Position numbers and translations under genes: made by a program. The notes under the pieces were generated by a model, which was given only the letters and a program-made list of their open reading frames with translations, was not told the origin of the DNA and searched no databases. From Tipula vernalis (Eukaryota > Arthropoda > Insecta > Diptera > Tipulidae), in contig OY282560.1 of the NCBI GenBank assembly GCA_958295665.1, positions 146,312,091 to 146,376,090 on the forward strand: 64,000 nucleotides of DNA. The letters run 5' to 3'. Of this stretch, positions 1 through 11,849 are shown piece after piece; positions within the stretch are counted from its first letter, which is position 1; each line of letters begins with the position of its first letter.

Positions 1-1429
1 TTTGAAAAAAAAAACGAAAAAAAAATTTATCTCAAGAATGTAATTTTCGAGGTTCGAACTACGATCTAAAATTTCTAAATCTAAAATCCACAACGCTAAC
101 ACCTAGACTACTGCGGCATGGGAATTTGCCGAAAAATTACTTGGTTTTATAAAAAGTTTTGAGCATTCTACTAAATTATATAATATGTAGATAGATTTAC
201 ACAATGTGACGTATCAACATAGAGAAAGATAAAATTTGTCAGATCTTTCTGTAATTTGGTATACAGATGAAGAAAAATATTCTAAGAATAATTTCCTTTT
301 ACATCATATCGGAAAAATCACGGAAAATGCGAGAAAATCGCGAATTTCCACTCGGAAAATTCGTCGTGAAAAGACTAAAAAAAATATGCTGATCATCCAA
401 CATTAATTTAAATTTTTTTTTTTGTCGTGATTTTTGAAAAATGGACATCCATGAAAAAAAAATCATAAAAAAAAAATTAAATACATCCCAACTCCGTATG
501 CTGCTAACTACGCAGCTGTACTATTTAAAAAAATCATCAAACATTCTTTTCTATAAAAAAAAATACACAATACATATCGCTCATTTGCTGCAACAATGAC
601 ACAATTTAAAAATAACAAATGTTATAATTTGAGAGACATTTCCGTTTGTCTTGTAGTGAGCTTTATAGCTTTAGGTGTGTCGTTATATCAGTTTTAACTA
701 TATTAAAAAGCCGATATTTCTCTATAAATAAGTCAAAAACGACCGATTTTGAGTTATGCCATTGTGGTAGCAAATGAGCGATATACAATTGACCATTTTA
801 GAGATGGCGCTGTAAAATTTGGATAATTTTTCCAGATTTGAAGGCTTTACAGAGTTTTCCCAGACTTGAGACCAGACTCAATCGCATTTTCATGCAAAAA
901 GACATCATATAGCCATTTTACGTCAACGAAATCGGTCTCGAAGTAGTTTTTCGTGCGGACATATTTACATATATACATACCCGCAATTATTGCTCGTTTA
1001 ATAATATAGATACGTACAAAATTGTATTTAAAACTTTCTTATCACCATGAGCCTTCCCCGTTGAATAAAACACGCAAAATTTTCCCTTTTAATAGAAGAT
1101 CGAATTGTTAGCTTAGAGGAGTTGGAAGATATTTTGCATATCAAAGCTTAAAATTCTAAACAGTTTGCCTTAGGTATTTTTATTTAAAATATGTGCCTTG
1201 TACTAGTTGTATTCGCTAAAATATTTAGCAGAACATTTCGCCAAAAATTCACGTTGCGACTGGGCAACGAGAAAATTTTACTAATAAATTTAGAAAACAT
1301 TTTGTATTGTAGATGTATTAGTGAACTAACCTGTGTAAGACGAAAATTTGTTAACTCAAGAGTTTATTTAAGAGATTTTACATGTCGAAATACTTAAAAT
1401 GCCATAAGCAGAAGTTACCTTAATAGCAA
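1..1429. other. Non-coding AT-rich DNA
   Basis: No reading frame here resembles a known protein; the frames present are short and AT-driven. The stretch contains many A and T runs. I see no promoter, RNA gene or inverted repeat that I can support. It is likely intergenic or intronic fly DNA. Confidence 0.6.
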
Positions 1430-2010
1430 AAAAAATACCTTCCTTATTTTTGTTAATAATCAGGGGCTTATAACTCCATTTGGTACCATACCGTTCTAAA
1501 CAAAAATTGGTTAAACAAACAATTCTGTGAATCTGATCCTAGAGATTTTGCCAATTGGCCACATACATCATAAAGTAACTAAAAGCTATCCCAATATTAA
1601 AAAATACCTCCCCTAGTTTTGCGGATTGTCAGGGGCTTACAATTCCATTTGGTACCATATCGTTCTAATCAAAATTTGGGGCTAATAGTACAATTCTTTG
1701 AATCTAATCCTTGAGATTTTGCCGTTTTGCCACTTACATGATAAGGTAACTAAATGTTATTCCAGTATCGAAAAATACCTCCTTTTTTTTGGCGGATCGT
1801 CAGGGGCTTAAATCTCCATTTGGTAAAATATTGTTCTAAACAAAAATTGGTTAAACAAAAAATTCTGTGGGTCTGATCCTAGAGGTTTTGCCAATTGGCC
1901 ACATACATCAAGAAGTATCCAGAAGCCTACCTCTCTTACTTTTCTGGATAGTCAGGGGCTTACTTTGTTTTATGCCATACCATTCCCAACCATAATTGGT
2001 TAAATAAAAA
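1430..2010 (+). repeat. Tandem repeat of ~170 bp, left arm of a foldback-like structure
   Basis: Four degenerate units, each anchored by the motif CAGGGGCTTA at 1461, 1630, 1801 and 1953 (spacing 169, 171 and 152 bp). The units share further blocks, such as CCATTTGGTACCATA and TTTGCCAATTGGCCACATAC. The same unit recurs in reverse orientation at 2640-2965, so the two arrays could fold back around a 0.6-kb unique spacer. Drosophila Foldback elements also have inverted arms built from tandem subrepeats; assigning this copy to that class is inference. Confidence 0.75.
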
Positions 2011-2639
2011 ATCCAGTGGACATGGGTCTGCCTATGTCAAGTTTTATTTTTATGGTAATAAAACATTTTAAAAAGAATCACACAAAGTATCAAAGGGACC
2101 CAATTCCATTGTTTGTTTCTTTGTTGAATTTCATTACAATCTGTGGAGAAACAACAATAAAAACAATATAAATAAATACGCAGGAAAATTAAAATGTAGC
2201 AGGTAATGCCCCAATAAATCATTTAAACGTTATTGTCCTTCCTCAAATAACATACACGAACCAAAAAACCTGTTCAAACTATGTTAGCATGTCGACCCAG
2301 CATTAGGAATGTATTAAGAAAACAGTACTTATATTCGATTTTATTATGTTTGATGATTATGTGATCACGTTTGTTTGATACTTAAAAAAATTAATTCTGG
2401 ATTAATTTTTTAAATTATCGTCAACCCATCGACACAGTTCACAGGTCACCGTCAAGCCTCGTACTTTTTGCTTTTTTTGAAAATTAGTGCTTTTTGGATT
2501 TTTTTTAAAATTTTTGTTGGTTTTATCAAATAGCTAAGTAAATAAAAATAAGGCTCATTATATATTCATAATATAAATCAAAACGTAAATATAAAAAAAA
2601 TTATAAAGAACAAAACATGAAAGGTTGATTAAAAACTTG

Positions 2640-2965
2640 AATGTGCATCATTTCATGATCCACAGAATTTTTTGTTTAACCAATTTTTGTTTAGAACGAT
2701 ATGATACCAAATGGAGTTGTAAGCCTCTGACGATCCGCAAAAATAGGGGAGGTATTTTTTGTTATTGGGATAGCTTCTGGTTACTTCATGATGAATGTTG
2801 GCGAACGATATGATACCGCGTTTAGAACGATATGACACCAAATGGAGTTGTAAGCCCCTGACAATCCGCAAAACTAGGGGAGGTATTTTTGATTTTGGGA
2901 TAGCTTATAGTTACTTCATGATGTATGTGGCCAACTGGCAAAATCTCTAGGATCACAGAATATTT
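2640..2965 (-). repeat. Inverted copy of the ~170-bp repeat, right arm
   Basis: Two units read in reverse complement. TAAGCCTCTG at 2720 and TAAGCCCCTG at 2851 are the reverse complement of the anchor in the 1430-2010 array, flanked by matching blocks (CCAAATGGAGTTGTAA, ACTTCATGATG). The first unit is shortened. The spacer at 2011-2639 is non-coding, with no recognisable gene. Confidence 0.75.
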
Positions 2966-4786
2966 TTGTTTAACCTATAGATGTTTATTGGCAGTGAATT
3001 ATAACAAATATTTTTTTTTATTTTTTAATTGCTCATAATACATATTAAGCTTGTAATTTCACTTCTATGTTTGTTACTTCATTTATTATCTTTATTTTTG
3101 TAATTAATGTATTTACTTTGCAGATCGTTTCTTATTTGCTAATTGTTTCGAAAATAAATATTAACGTTTTGATATTAGATTCACGTGACAATTTGGCAAA
3201 CAACTAGACCATTTTGCTATTTATTGATTAAGTTATGTTAAATTTTTGTTGAACTAAAATAATTGATAATGCTTAGTAAACTTTTTAAATGAATAAACAT
3301 TTATAAAGTTCATTTTCCGTTTAACGCAGGAGTTGATTTTTACTAATACATATACATTTTAAAAATTTAGTAAACATTTTTAAAAAAACTTCACTTTCGT
3401 ATCGCACAGGTCTTTTTAGGACGATGGAAGTCCAGATTAAACTGTTTGTTGAGCGTATCTCTGTATTTCCATTTTTTAAAGTTTATGTCAGGACATTTAA
3501 TCTTAAATAAGTTGAACATCTTGCTTGAGCATCCCTCAAGGACACCGCAGAACTCAAGGATATAGATAAAAAATAGAACTGAAGAAAAAATTAGCGGATG
3601 GATCAAATAGCACGGATATAGATAAAAACACATCTAACAAAATTAAATCAAAATTTTTTTACAGCTTTGCTTTGGAGGTAGGCAAAAAACGAATCTCAAG
3701 ACAGTAAAAATTTTTGGAAATAAACCAATTTTCAAAAAAATATCTCAGAAACGATTATAGTTAGCTGCATATATGGTATAACTCAAATTCACCAAAAATT
3801 GGACACATACAACAATAATTCTAAGACGACGATATTTCACTAACTGACGACTTTTTCTTTTATGTCACTGAAAGTACCAAAAAGTTATTTTTTCTTTCTT
3901 TTTAGGAAGGTCCAGTTAAAAGGTTAAATGCTCCAGTAAATTTTTTTTTTTTAGAATTGTACATATGACTTTAAAATCACTTATATATTTAAAATCTTTG
4001 CTTATTTAAAATATTATTGTGATGTTTTCAATCAAACCCAATTTAATTTAATCTGAAAATTACTTCAAAATTAGAGAAAACCATAAATTCGCTCGTAGTA
4101 TGGCATTTTTCGTTCGAATTTCTTTTTTCTCTAACTTTGAAGTAGTTTTCGGATTTAATTAAATTTAGTTTGATTGAAAACATCGTGTAACATTATAAAT
4201 GAACAAAACATAAAAGTGTTTTTAGAATTCCCGCTTGGTGTTGTGATTAAAATTTAAATAAAGGATGAAATTTACTAACTAAACCAAAAATTATTTACTT
4301 ATCCATTTTAGTTATTTGTAAGTAATATAATAGATACAACTATATCTCCCTCCCACCGAAGGGAATACCACCACAAGTTACAATTACAAGAACAAAACCA
4401 CCCTCCTTGCCCACCAAAATTACAAGGAAAACAAATTATTACGTTTGCTTGCCGTCGGTATTCGGTCTCTCGCCGGTTAGAACTGAATTTAGTCAAAATT
4501 TGAAGAGTTGTCCAACGAAAAATGATTCCATCTTCGAAAAGTGCTGCCTAACGTTCAACTTTTCCATCCCTGATATTCACCACTGTTAACTTAAATATGA
4601 AAATACATATAAAAATGAAGTAAATAAAAATAGCCTGTTAAAGAGTAAAATCAAAATGTTTGAAAGTATCGAAAAATAGCTCGGGAACTAAAACAATTGT
4701 TCGAAATGCTTATCCCCCTAACAAAAAATTAGCTTGCAAGTTGCAACATTAACATACGATTAGAGGGTTTTTTAAAGCTGGTGCTT
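2966..4786. other. Non-coding DNA
   Basis: AT-rich sequence with short frames only. A somewhat less AT-rich patch at about 4340-4580 encodes a 60-residue frame that resembles nothing I know. I see no RNA gene or clear mobile-element end. Confidence 0.55.
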
Positions 4787-5080
4787 TTAAAGCTTGAGAA
4801 TAAAAAAGCACACTCGAAAAGTATATATTTCATGTAGCGACCAACCTAATTTAAAATAGAAATAACAGAAGATATGGTCATATTTCCTTAATCTCAAGAC
4901 ATGTCTGACACAGCTATTAAAGAGCATTTGTAACTCAGTGAAATATTTTTTTTTGTGCAGGTCAAACATGACCACGTCTCCATACAGAAAATGAGGTTGA
5001 ACATTAGATTTGACCAACCGAAGACAAAGGTCATATGTAAAAATATCACATATAAACATATTATTCTCCTATAACCGTAT
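4787..5080 (-). pseudogene. LINE reverse transcriptase C-terminal fragment
   Basis: A 90-residue minus-strand frame contains an H-F-L-Y-G-D-V-V segment followed by L-x-x-L-Q-M-L-F-N-S-C-V-R-H-V and L-R-K-Y-D-H-I. This is the layout of the conserved region just after the reverse transcriptase domain of Jockey/CR1-type LINEs, where a G-D-V/W block precedes an N-x-C-x-R helix. There is no polymerase motif and both ends decay into non-coding DNA. It is an old, truncated, non-functional copy. Confidence 0.55.
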
Positions 5081-5504
5081 CAGAAAAATGACTAACTAAA
5101 CAGAGAATTAAGGTAAACGAGCGTAAATCGGTGCATATTACATTCACCCAACCCACCTGCCCGCCTGTGAGGTTAAACAATATCATTCTATCACAACACC
5201 AAAACGTTAAATATTATTAAATCACTTTTTAATTCGTTTTTAATCTTCACACTATCGCTTACCAAATACTACTAATAACCTTATAAGTTTACACTATTGC
5301 GTTCCAAATACTAATAATCCAATTCGATCTTGTTCGCCTTTTTATATACACAAACCAAACTTCTCGAAAGTTCATGACTTTTCCAGTTAGAATAGTGTAG
5401 AAACATTTAGAATTGTTTTATTATGGAAAATTCCATTTTAGTACAGTAAAACATTGAGCTATTAGTTTAACTTGTTCTATCACACGCTAGGTGTCACCGT
5501 CACA

Positions 5505-5870
5505 ATATTTTGGTCTACATTTAGATAGAAGGCTCACATGGAAAAAGCACATCGAAGTTACACGTTAACAAATCAAGTTAAGGCGTATTAAAATGAATTG
5601 GGAAACATTCCAACTTAAGCCTAGACTGAAAAGTGTTGCTAAATAAAATCGTACTTAAACTATAAAGTGTTGCTAAATAAAATGGTACTTAACATATCTG
5701 GACGTATAATGGGGGTCCGATTGTGCTTCCAACATAATACAATTGCAACGAATGCAGTTAAGAATACTACGTAACACAAACCTACATGGGGATCTAAACA
5801 TCGAAACAGTAGCAGACACAATCAAGCAGTAAAAAGTGGAAAATTTTAGAAAGGCCCAGATACCGGCGTC
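5505..5870 (+). pseudogene. Jockey-like LINE reverse transcriptase fragment
   Basis: Shifting plus-strand frames read a G-L-H-L-D-R-R-L-T-W-K-K-H-I block near 5515, typical of the thumb region of Jockey-clade reverse transcriptases. Further on are an I-W-T-Y-block near 5700 and Q-L-Q-R-M-Q-L-R-I-L-R-N-T-N near 5745-5775, matching the C-terminal conserved region. Stops and at least two frameshifts interrupt it, and a short duplication (TGTTGCTAAATAAAAT, twice near 5635-5680) lies inside. It is a decayed remnant; the catalytic aspartates are not present. Confidence 0.65.
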
Positions 5871-6030
5871 TTAAAAAAAAGGTTCTTTAGATCTAGCTAT
5901 CGAATTGAAAGTAATTACTAAGTACAAGTAAATATTAAGTTAAATCTTAATCAAAAGTTTGTATTATTTTGTAAGATTTGATTAAATCTTGTGAGTTTCC
6001 TATTTAGGAAAGATTTAAGAATAAAGTCTT

Positions 6031-6745
6031 AAGCTTGATTCATAACATCGGGAGCGACATAGTAAAAATACCATAGTATTTATTTACGAACTCTCTATCA
6101 ATCAAATGACTTTAAATGACAAGCTCCTCCTACTTGTTCCTTACTCGAGTTGAAAAATTTGAGCAAAGGGTAGCACAGGGTTACCAACCAAAAAACAAAA
6201 CAAAAAATTATTAGCAATATTTTGCTCTTAGTACAAAACGCGCTAACTAATTTATGTACAAAAGGCGCTAAATAGCTTTTTTTTGACGTTTTATTTGATT
6301 TGATTTTCTGTTATTTAAAATTTGATGTTGATGAATTACAAAATATTAATAAAAATAAAATTAATTATGGTAAATTAAAAATATAATATAATAAATTTAA
6401 TATAAATAAAAATTAATGAAACCCGGTTAAAACAATTAAATTAAAATGAAACTAATAAAAAGTTTAATAAAGGCAAATTTAAAGTTTATAGGCAAAAAAT
6501 ATTAAAATTAAAAACTGAAAAACTTGTAAAATGAACTAAAAATTGAAATGAGAAACAAGAAAATAAATTAAGATCGTTGTAGAAACCCGACAAAAAATTA
6601 AAAATATTTTTAAAATCTCACAATAATCACAAAACTATAAAAAATTTGGTATTAACACAGCCAAAGCCAAGCGCAACAGCTACTAACTTCAACTCAATAC
6701 TATGGTATTTTTCCTATGTCGCTCCCGATGTTATGAACCAAGCTT
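6031..6745. mobile_element. 715-bp MITE with 50-bp terminal inverted repeats
   Basis: The segment 6031-6080 is the near-exact reverse complement of 6696-6745 (about 3 mismatches in 50). The shared core includes ATAACATCGGGAGCGACATA. The interior is very AT-rich and has no coding capacity, so mobility would need a transposase from elsewhere. The flanks (CTTAAGCTTG and CAAGCTTTAG) do not give a clear target-site duplication, so the superfamily is undetermined. Confidence 0.85.
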
Positions 6746-9700
6746 TAGCCAGTTAAAAAAAAAAAAAAAAAAAAAAAATTTTTTGCGTCTTTGACGAGAG
6801 ATGACACCTTTCCTTAACCTTACATTTTTAATTTTCAATTTTTCTTTGGCCTATTACACTAATTGAATAATCTGGAATCTATCATTTATAAATAATAAAA
6901 TGTAAGAATGTATTTACTAAATACCGAATCAAATAAATAAAATCTTTGCCCGTTTTTAAATTTGGTTCACCAAAAGAAAGTACATCATTTCAGCTCACAG
7001 ATTACTGGCCAAATTTAAAACAACTCAAACAAAAGTTGTTTGTGCAGTGCGATTATAGGTGAAAATAATAATTTCATGTTTAAAGGATCGAATGAACTAA
7101 TTTCCAGTTACAAACGAAGGATTACGCACATACATTTTACTTTTTTAATCGCTTCCTTAACTTACGATTGGCGAAACGATCAATAGTAACTTTATGGCTT
7201 GTGAAAAAATGAGTCATATGCCCGCACGGTTCAATGAGGAATCCATTTTTATGTTGCTGCGTCTCCTCGAATTAACTTCTTCTGACAACATCTTCGGTAT
7301 TGTTCCGAGAAGCCATTTACTGGAAATAATATCATTATGTTTCTTGAATCAAAAGTAGTAGTAGTAGTTAAGAACATTAAAAATTAGTACGCAATTTAGT
7401 TAAATCCCACTGAGGATTACTTGGCCATATACTGCTTTATACTAGTACATACGAGTATGTACCTAAAATCATTTCAAAACACAGAAATGTACATTCTGTA
7501 AAAGATTTTATGATCAATTTTAAATTTCAATTCAAAATCATTTCTTTAGTCGATGGATGAAATTTTATAATTATTATCGATGAAATAGCAAAATAAAAAT
7601 ATTTTGATTATTTTTTTGTTATCAAAAACAAATCAAAAACAACAAATAATTTTTCGTTTATTGCCTTATCCAAGGTTGTTGTTTGCCATCATATTCAATT
7701 GATTCCCAATTTGATAATAATTCAATTTCTTTTTTGTTTATTTTATTGTATATATTTTATGTTCTGGTTTTGGTTGTTCCTGAAACTAAAAATATTCTAA
7801 AGTTGTATATTTTTTCATATATGTACGAGTATGTAGGTATGTGCACATTTCGGTTTATATCGTATACCATATATAAGGTATAGATTAATTCGAAATTGGT
7901 TTTGTTTTTCTAATAATAAGATTAAATTTTATAGCATAGATTTTAGTGTCACCCATTTCAATGCCATAAAAATAAACAAACATTTACAATAAATAAAAAA
8001 GAAAATCAATTTTTCATTTTAAAAATTAGTCCCATAACTTTTGACGATACGATTTTCTATTTTGATTTGGTCGAAATCGATTTAGCAGCAGCATACGATA
8101 TTATATGTTTGATGCCCATTCCTCTCTTGGTATACCATATACATAATGTACACAAAACAACAAAAAAAAGCCAAACCATAAAAAAGATTGATTAATTCGT
8201 AAGTTTAAAGTTTTTTAAAGGAAAATAAATTTTCCTGTCGTTACTGCATATACATACATACAATACATACATACGTACGTAGTTCACTTTTTTGAGATTT
8301 TCATTGCCTTTTGGATATGCGACGCGAGGGCGGATAAAAATAGTGAGAAAGTTGTGCAGAAGAAAAACGGAAGAAATGTAATTTATAAACTTTAAACTTA
8401 CAAAATTACAAAATATAATGATAATAAACAAAATGGAAGAAATAGTTGTTAAGTCGGTTGTACTATTTATAAATAATGATAAAATCAACTTTCTACACTG
8501 TATAGTATAGTGTAGAATATAACTTCATGTTTCTCTCTCAATGGACTAATTTTATCTTAGAAAATTATATATTTTTATCCATGTTTTATACACAGATAGC
8601 TTGGGATGTTTTATTCTTGTTGTTGGCTGAATTTTATATAGTTTTTCATATCGAGTTGGTTGAAAATATTCGACGGAATTTCTGTAACCGTTGCAAGTTT
8701 TCATAGTTTACGATTTTCATTATTCGCTTTGATATTTTGGACAACCTGATATAATAAATAGTTTAGGTTGATAGTTTTTTATAAAAATTTTCATGTTTTT
8801 TTGTTACTATTTGGGTTAATAAAATTATCTATTACAATTAACATGTAATTTATTTTGATTATTTTTTATTTTTAACAAAATTAATTGAAAATTATGAAGG
8901 CTCCACAAATTTTATTATTTTGTTGTTTTTTTTTATTTTGTTGGCATGGGGTTGAGATTATAAAAATATTTTTTGGTTACAGAAAATTGTGTTGCAAAAC
9001 TTTTTCGTTTTGAAATTAGTTTTTGAACTACAATTAATTTAGTTTTGTGATATTGTGTAGATGGAAATTCAACATTAAAGGTTGAATTCTCATCACAATC
9101 CATAATATAATTTAATTTCCCGGTTTCCATTTAGACGTATGGCATCTTATGTTTAGCACGAAACAAATGAAGAACGATAAATTAAAAATGAAAATCTTTT
9201 CTAATTTTTCTTTTTTTTACTAAGTCTTGATAAATTAGATTTCTCCATCGCAAGAAGAAATATTATTCTTTCAAATGTCATATAATGTATTGTTTACCCA
9301 CTATATACACTTTGTCACATGACACGCACATATGTATCCAGCCACATCTTATTGTTATTCTTTGTTTGCCATGACTGTAACGAACATAAAGAATCCTGTG
9401 AAATTAACAATTGTAATAAGGAAAACTTTTTGGGAAATAGATTTATAGGGGGGTGCGTAGAGTTGACGGTTTAGTAGTATAGGGTAGATTTTTTTTATTC
9501 CAAAATTGAAAGTATATAGTTCACAAGGTCACAATTCTTATATAAGCATATTATTATTCACCCTTGATTAAATTTATTGCTTCAGCAAGTCCCTAACTAT
9601 CATAATATCATCATCTCTTCTACCTTAGAAGATCACAAAATGTTTTTTTATGTCATGCTACATACGCATCCTTTTTTGTGGGTACCACATTTTCCTTATT

Positions 9701-10144
9701 TGCAATTGACACGATGATGATAAGAAAATAAAATTTCATCATTTCCTTTCAAACGGTATTCCGTATTGATAAGATAATGGTACATCATCTATAAACAACT
9801 CATTTTCTTTCAAATGGAAGGTTAATAATAATGAAAATATGGTTTTTGTTTATGAGGACAGGGGTGGGTAGCAACAATTTTTTGACTTAACATTATTGAA
9901 AATAGAAAACATTTTTCTCCTTTTTTTTCTAAATACGTAACTAAAAAACAAAAACTTGTTAAATGGATCCCTTGGTGGTTGATCTATATTTGCATTCTAG
10001 ATAAAAGGTAAATATGTTGGGATTAAAATGTTTGGGTTATTGGAGTTATAGGATGACATAATAGTTTCGAAAAGTAAAATATTAGGTACATTTTACCGAA
10101 AAGAAGTTCTAAAAGTTTTTAATAAGAATACATTTCCTGTTGAT
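6746..10144. other. Long non-coding AT-rich stretch
   Basis: About 3.4 kb with no recognisable gene. It starts with an A homopolymer (~6757-6778) and contains simple-sequence patches such as ACATACATAC near 8250 and TATGTACGAG near 7820. Frames of 60-100 residues occur but have low-complexity composition and no family resemblance. It is probably intron or intergenic DNA. Confidence 0.6.
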
Positions 10145-10650
10145 TACTTTGAGATAATATCAATATAAAATGGGGTTCATCCACTAACTCCTCGATAAAC
10201 TTTGTTGAACAATTCGAAATGAAAAGGCGATAGATCGCATAAAAGTATTAAAGCTGAACGTTTTGCTTTTAATAATATACATAAATGGTACATTACATGG
10301 TAAATGTTCTGCAGAACTATCGGAGAAAATACCACCATTCGTTACAACAACAAGAGTAACAAGAGGAACAACCAATGCACATAGGTTTACGGTGAAGCTC
10401 CCGAAACCTCGAACTGAAGAAATTAAGCGCGAATTTGTATATGGAACATCAAAAAAGTGGAATTCGCTAATACACTTCAAATTTCCGGAGGAATACAAAA
10501 TGAATAAATTTAAGGTAGCTATTAATCGTTACTTGAAGGATCGCGCATTGGGTGCAGAAGCTCTAACAGTTACAAGGAGCTAGGACCGTTAATAAGTCCG
10601 CTCTGCACCCAATTAAAATATGTATATAAAAATAAAAAAAAAAAAAAATA
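10145..10650 (+). pseudogene. 3' end of a 5'-truncated LINE
   Basis: A 106-residue frame ends at 10583. It contains P-K-P-R-T-E-E-I-K-R-E-F-V-Y-G-T-S-K-K-W-N-S-L and a following N-K-F-K-x-x-I-N-R-Y-L, the usual extreme C-terminus of CR1/Jockey-type LINE ORF2. It is followed by a short untranslated region and an A-rich tail at 10622-10660, as expected for a retrotransposed 3' end. No polymerase domain remains. The LTR element inserted about 70 bp downstream. Confidence 0.65.
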
Positions 10651-10722
10651 AAAAATGGAAAATTTGTAAATTAAATCACAAAACATAATATTAAGTTTCA
10701 ATATTATTTGTCTAAAAACTAC

Positions 10723-11753
10723 TGTTGTGAATCATTGTGAATCATTCACCACATACATTCCATTCTTAACATTCCAATATTGTAAACCATTCTTAATAAT
10801 TGAAAACTATAGGCGTTAGCTCGTATCGAAATATTTATGGTATAACGAGCATACTTTTAGGCGTTAGAAACATTGTATACACAAAATAATCAGGTGGTCG
10901 AACTTGAAATTACGATAACATATAGTAATAAGAGTAAATAAGAAACATAACAAAAACAACAATTATATTTGAAAACAAGAAAACAATTGTAACACATAAA
11001 ATTGTCTGGTAGCAATAAAAAGAATGTAACGATAATCTTATCGATGAATACACAAAAAAATCAATTCAACACTACATTGTATCAAACGACCCAAATAATT
11101 AAATAATTATTTTATGAAAAATGCAATTTGCCCGAATTTAATAAATATTTAAGGGTAAACGACTTTAGTAGGTTACAACAAAAATTGTATGTGTCAATGT
11201 TATTGTTAGTGTAAAACATTACACACTTTTTTAGTATATAAGAACAGCATATTTTAACAAAATAAAAAATTGTATCTAAAAACTTCACCAAGTAAACACT
11301 TATTAAGAAAAAGAAAGAATAATAAATAGGTAAATAAAATATAATTTCCGTTTATTCGTCAATTCGATCCAGAGAGCATACCACAAGATCCAGAAAAATT
11401 GTAAGTATTCCAGCCACTAACCTTCACGCCCAGGCCTTGATACAAAGCTGACAAAAGAACATATAAGTGCTACGCACAAGTTTCGTTTGTTAGTTATTGT
11501 CCAAGGTATCCGATTAGCCCTATTAACACCGTGCTTAAAACGGCACTTCTCAATTCATAACGAAAAGTTGCATAATTCCGGTAATAGCCCCCACCAGTGG
11601 TAAGCTCGGAATTATTAAACCAATTTCGTTTCTCTACAAAAAAAATATATAAACAGCTAGTGGAAATAGGTATTAGGACAATAACATTTAAGCGAGTTAG
11701 AATTAGATTTAAGAAAATACAAATAAATATATATAATATATATATATATAACA
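10723..11753 (+). repeat. 5' LTR (1031 bp)
   Basis: It matches 21419-22451 almost base for base. Substitutions seen against the 3' copy: CCC/CTC near 11519, TTA/CTA near 11534, TTAAACC/TTGAACC near 11617, TATAAAC/TATAACC near 11651. A TA run near the end differs by about two bases. It begins TG and ends CA. It carries a TATA-like box at 11235 and AATAAA-type signals at ~11320-11340, which suggests U3 occupies about the first half. Confidence 0.95.
11235..11242 (+). promoter_or_regulatory. Putative TATA box of the LTR promoter
   Basis: TATATAAG lies mid-LTR, followed about 85-105 bp later by AATAAATAGG and AAATAAAATA, which could serve as the polyadenylation signal. The same arrangement is present in the 3' LTR near 21931. 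The start site cannot be fixed from sequence alone. Confidence 0.5.
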
Positions 11754-11754
11754 T

Positions 11755-11771
11755 TGGCGCTGTAGATAAAG
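11755..11771 (+). other. Putative tRNA primer-binding site
   Basis: TGGCGCTGTAGATAAAG starts one base after the LTR. The leading TGG is complementary to the CCA end of a tRNA, as in Ty3/mdg4 elements. I cannot name the tRNA from memory with confidence; a complementarity search against a fly tRNA set would settle it. Confidence 0.65.
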
Positions 11772-11849
11772 TTTCCGCTTAGGGCAGTTCAGTAACTTTC
11801 GACAGTCGACACAACAATAGCATTAGTCTAACCAACTTGCATAAAGTTC

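Noticed and set aside
11494..11754. Minus-strand 86-residue frame in the LTR (also 22190-22462)
   Set aside because: Present in both LTRs because they are duplicates; hydrophobic low-complexity product with no family resemblance.
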